Below are positions 18,521 through 18,941 of a stretch of 18,941 nt of DNA, in pieces. Location: assembly GCA_027596945.1 (NCBI GenBank), contig JADGJH010000419.1, positions 1-18,941 of the forward strand, given 5' to 3'. The notes beneath the pieces are model-generated. The model did no database searches. It saw only the letters and a list, made by a program, of their open reading frames with translations, and was not told where the DNA came from. Within the stretch, counting starts at the first letter, position 1. Every line of letters begins with the position of its first letter. The position numbers and the translations under genes were made by a program. This stretch comes from Physocladia obscura (lineage: Eukaryota > Chytridiomycota > Chytridiomycetes > Chytridiales > Chytriomycetaceae).

Positions 18521-18941
18521 CTGGTCGCAGCAAAATTGGATCCATAAGCGCTGGATAATTTGTGGCAGCTAATACAACAACCTGGCTTGTGCTTTTTGCC
18601 ATTGGCGATGAAGACGATAATGCTGTCCCACGACCAATACTGAGTGCATCAATCTCTTGTACAAGCTGTGCCAGGATTTTTTGCGAAAAGTCACCATCGT
18701 TGTTTCCGAATATACTTTCAATTTCGTCAAGAAATATTATTGATGGACTTGTTGCCTTCGCTTGCGCAAATATTTGGGCAATTTGCTTTTCAGACTCGCC
18801 AATCTTATTTTAAAAAAAATTTCAGATAAAATATAAAAAAGCAACAAATATTACATGTCCTTTTACTATTGCTGAAATAGAAATAGAAAGAAAATTTGCA
18901 TTTGATTCTACCGCAACGGCTTTTGCAAGTAATGTTTTCCC
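18521..18941 (-). CDS. Cdc48-type AAA ATPase, AFG2/SPATA5-like (partial, runs off the right edge)
   Basis: Two exons are clear on the minus strand: 18855-18941 and 18521-18803, joined in phase across a 51-nt GT..AG intron (18804-18854). The first begins at the window edge inside Walker A (GKTLLAKAVAVESNANF). The second gives IGESEKQIAQIFAQAKA, Walker B SIIFLDEIES, a variable insertion (ALSSSSPMAKSTSQ) and sensor 1 VVVLAATN, then MDPILLRP. This is the core of a type-II AAA domain. The GESEK...FLDEIES wording and an insertion before sensor 1 resemble the second domain of SPATA5L1/AFG2-type proteins, but NVL or another Cdc48 relative is not excluded. The Arg-finger region, lid and C-terminus were not found downstream. 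The N-terminal part lies beyond 18941. Confidence 0.85.

Noticed and set aside
18562..18829. Two + strand frames across the AAA region
   Set aside because: They are antisense to exons with unmistakable Walker B and sensor 1 motifs on the minus strand.
1..18941. tRNA, rRNA, CRISPR array or prokaryotic promoter/operon signals
   Set aside because: None was recognised by eye; gene structure is eukaryotic with spliceosomal introns. A covariance-model scan would be decisive for small RNAs and could not be run.

Overview
The window looks like eukaryotic, AT-rich DNA from a fungus. The main gene is split by 13 very short GT..AG introns (45-86 nt), and its protein reads as a fungal-type Sec7/BIG guanine-nucleotide exchange factor. 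The lineage is an inference: protein wording such as '[11 protein letters not shown]' and the intron style fit fungi. An early-diverging fungus is possible, but the sequence alone does not decide it. No rRNA, tRNA, CRISPR array or bacterial-style operon was seen.

Layout. (1) 1-486 is upstream non-coding DNA. (2) 487-6870, + strand: a complete 14-exon SEC7-type Arf-GEF of 1867 codons whose splice phases all close. (3) 6871-8420 is intergenic, with a short diverged motif in four copies and one doubtful small ORF. (4) 8486-9310, + strand: an intron-less seven-helix membrane protein of 274 residues, unrecognised, with two upstream ORFs next to its start. (5) 9500-10500 holds low-complexity sequence and one stop-interrupted reading frame. 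(6) About 10500-17200 is a graveyard of mobile elements. It contains a gag-like relic; a striking 1.23-kb foldback structure with nearly identical ~271-bp arms; a Tc1/mariner (IS630-type) transposase pseudogene on the minus strand; a solo LTR inserted into that transposase with a perfect 5-bp target duplication; a second, opposed LTR followed by a gag relic with a zinc knuckle; and the N-terminal remnant of another Tc1-like transposase. (7) 17232-18149, + strand: a tentative multi-exon membrane-protein gene. (8) 18521-18941, minus strand: exons of a Cdc48-type AAA ATPase (AFG2/SPATA5 group likely) that runs off the right edge.

The two well-supported housekeeping proteins act separately: Sec7 in Arf activation at the trans-Golgi, the AAA protein as a Cdc48-class ATPase. 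Nothing indicates a functional cluster. The mobile-element block gives a readable order of events: the Tc1-like element inserted first, the LTR element then landed inside it, and recombination between LTRs left the solo LTR.
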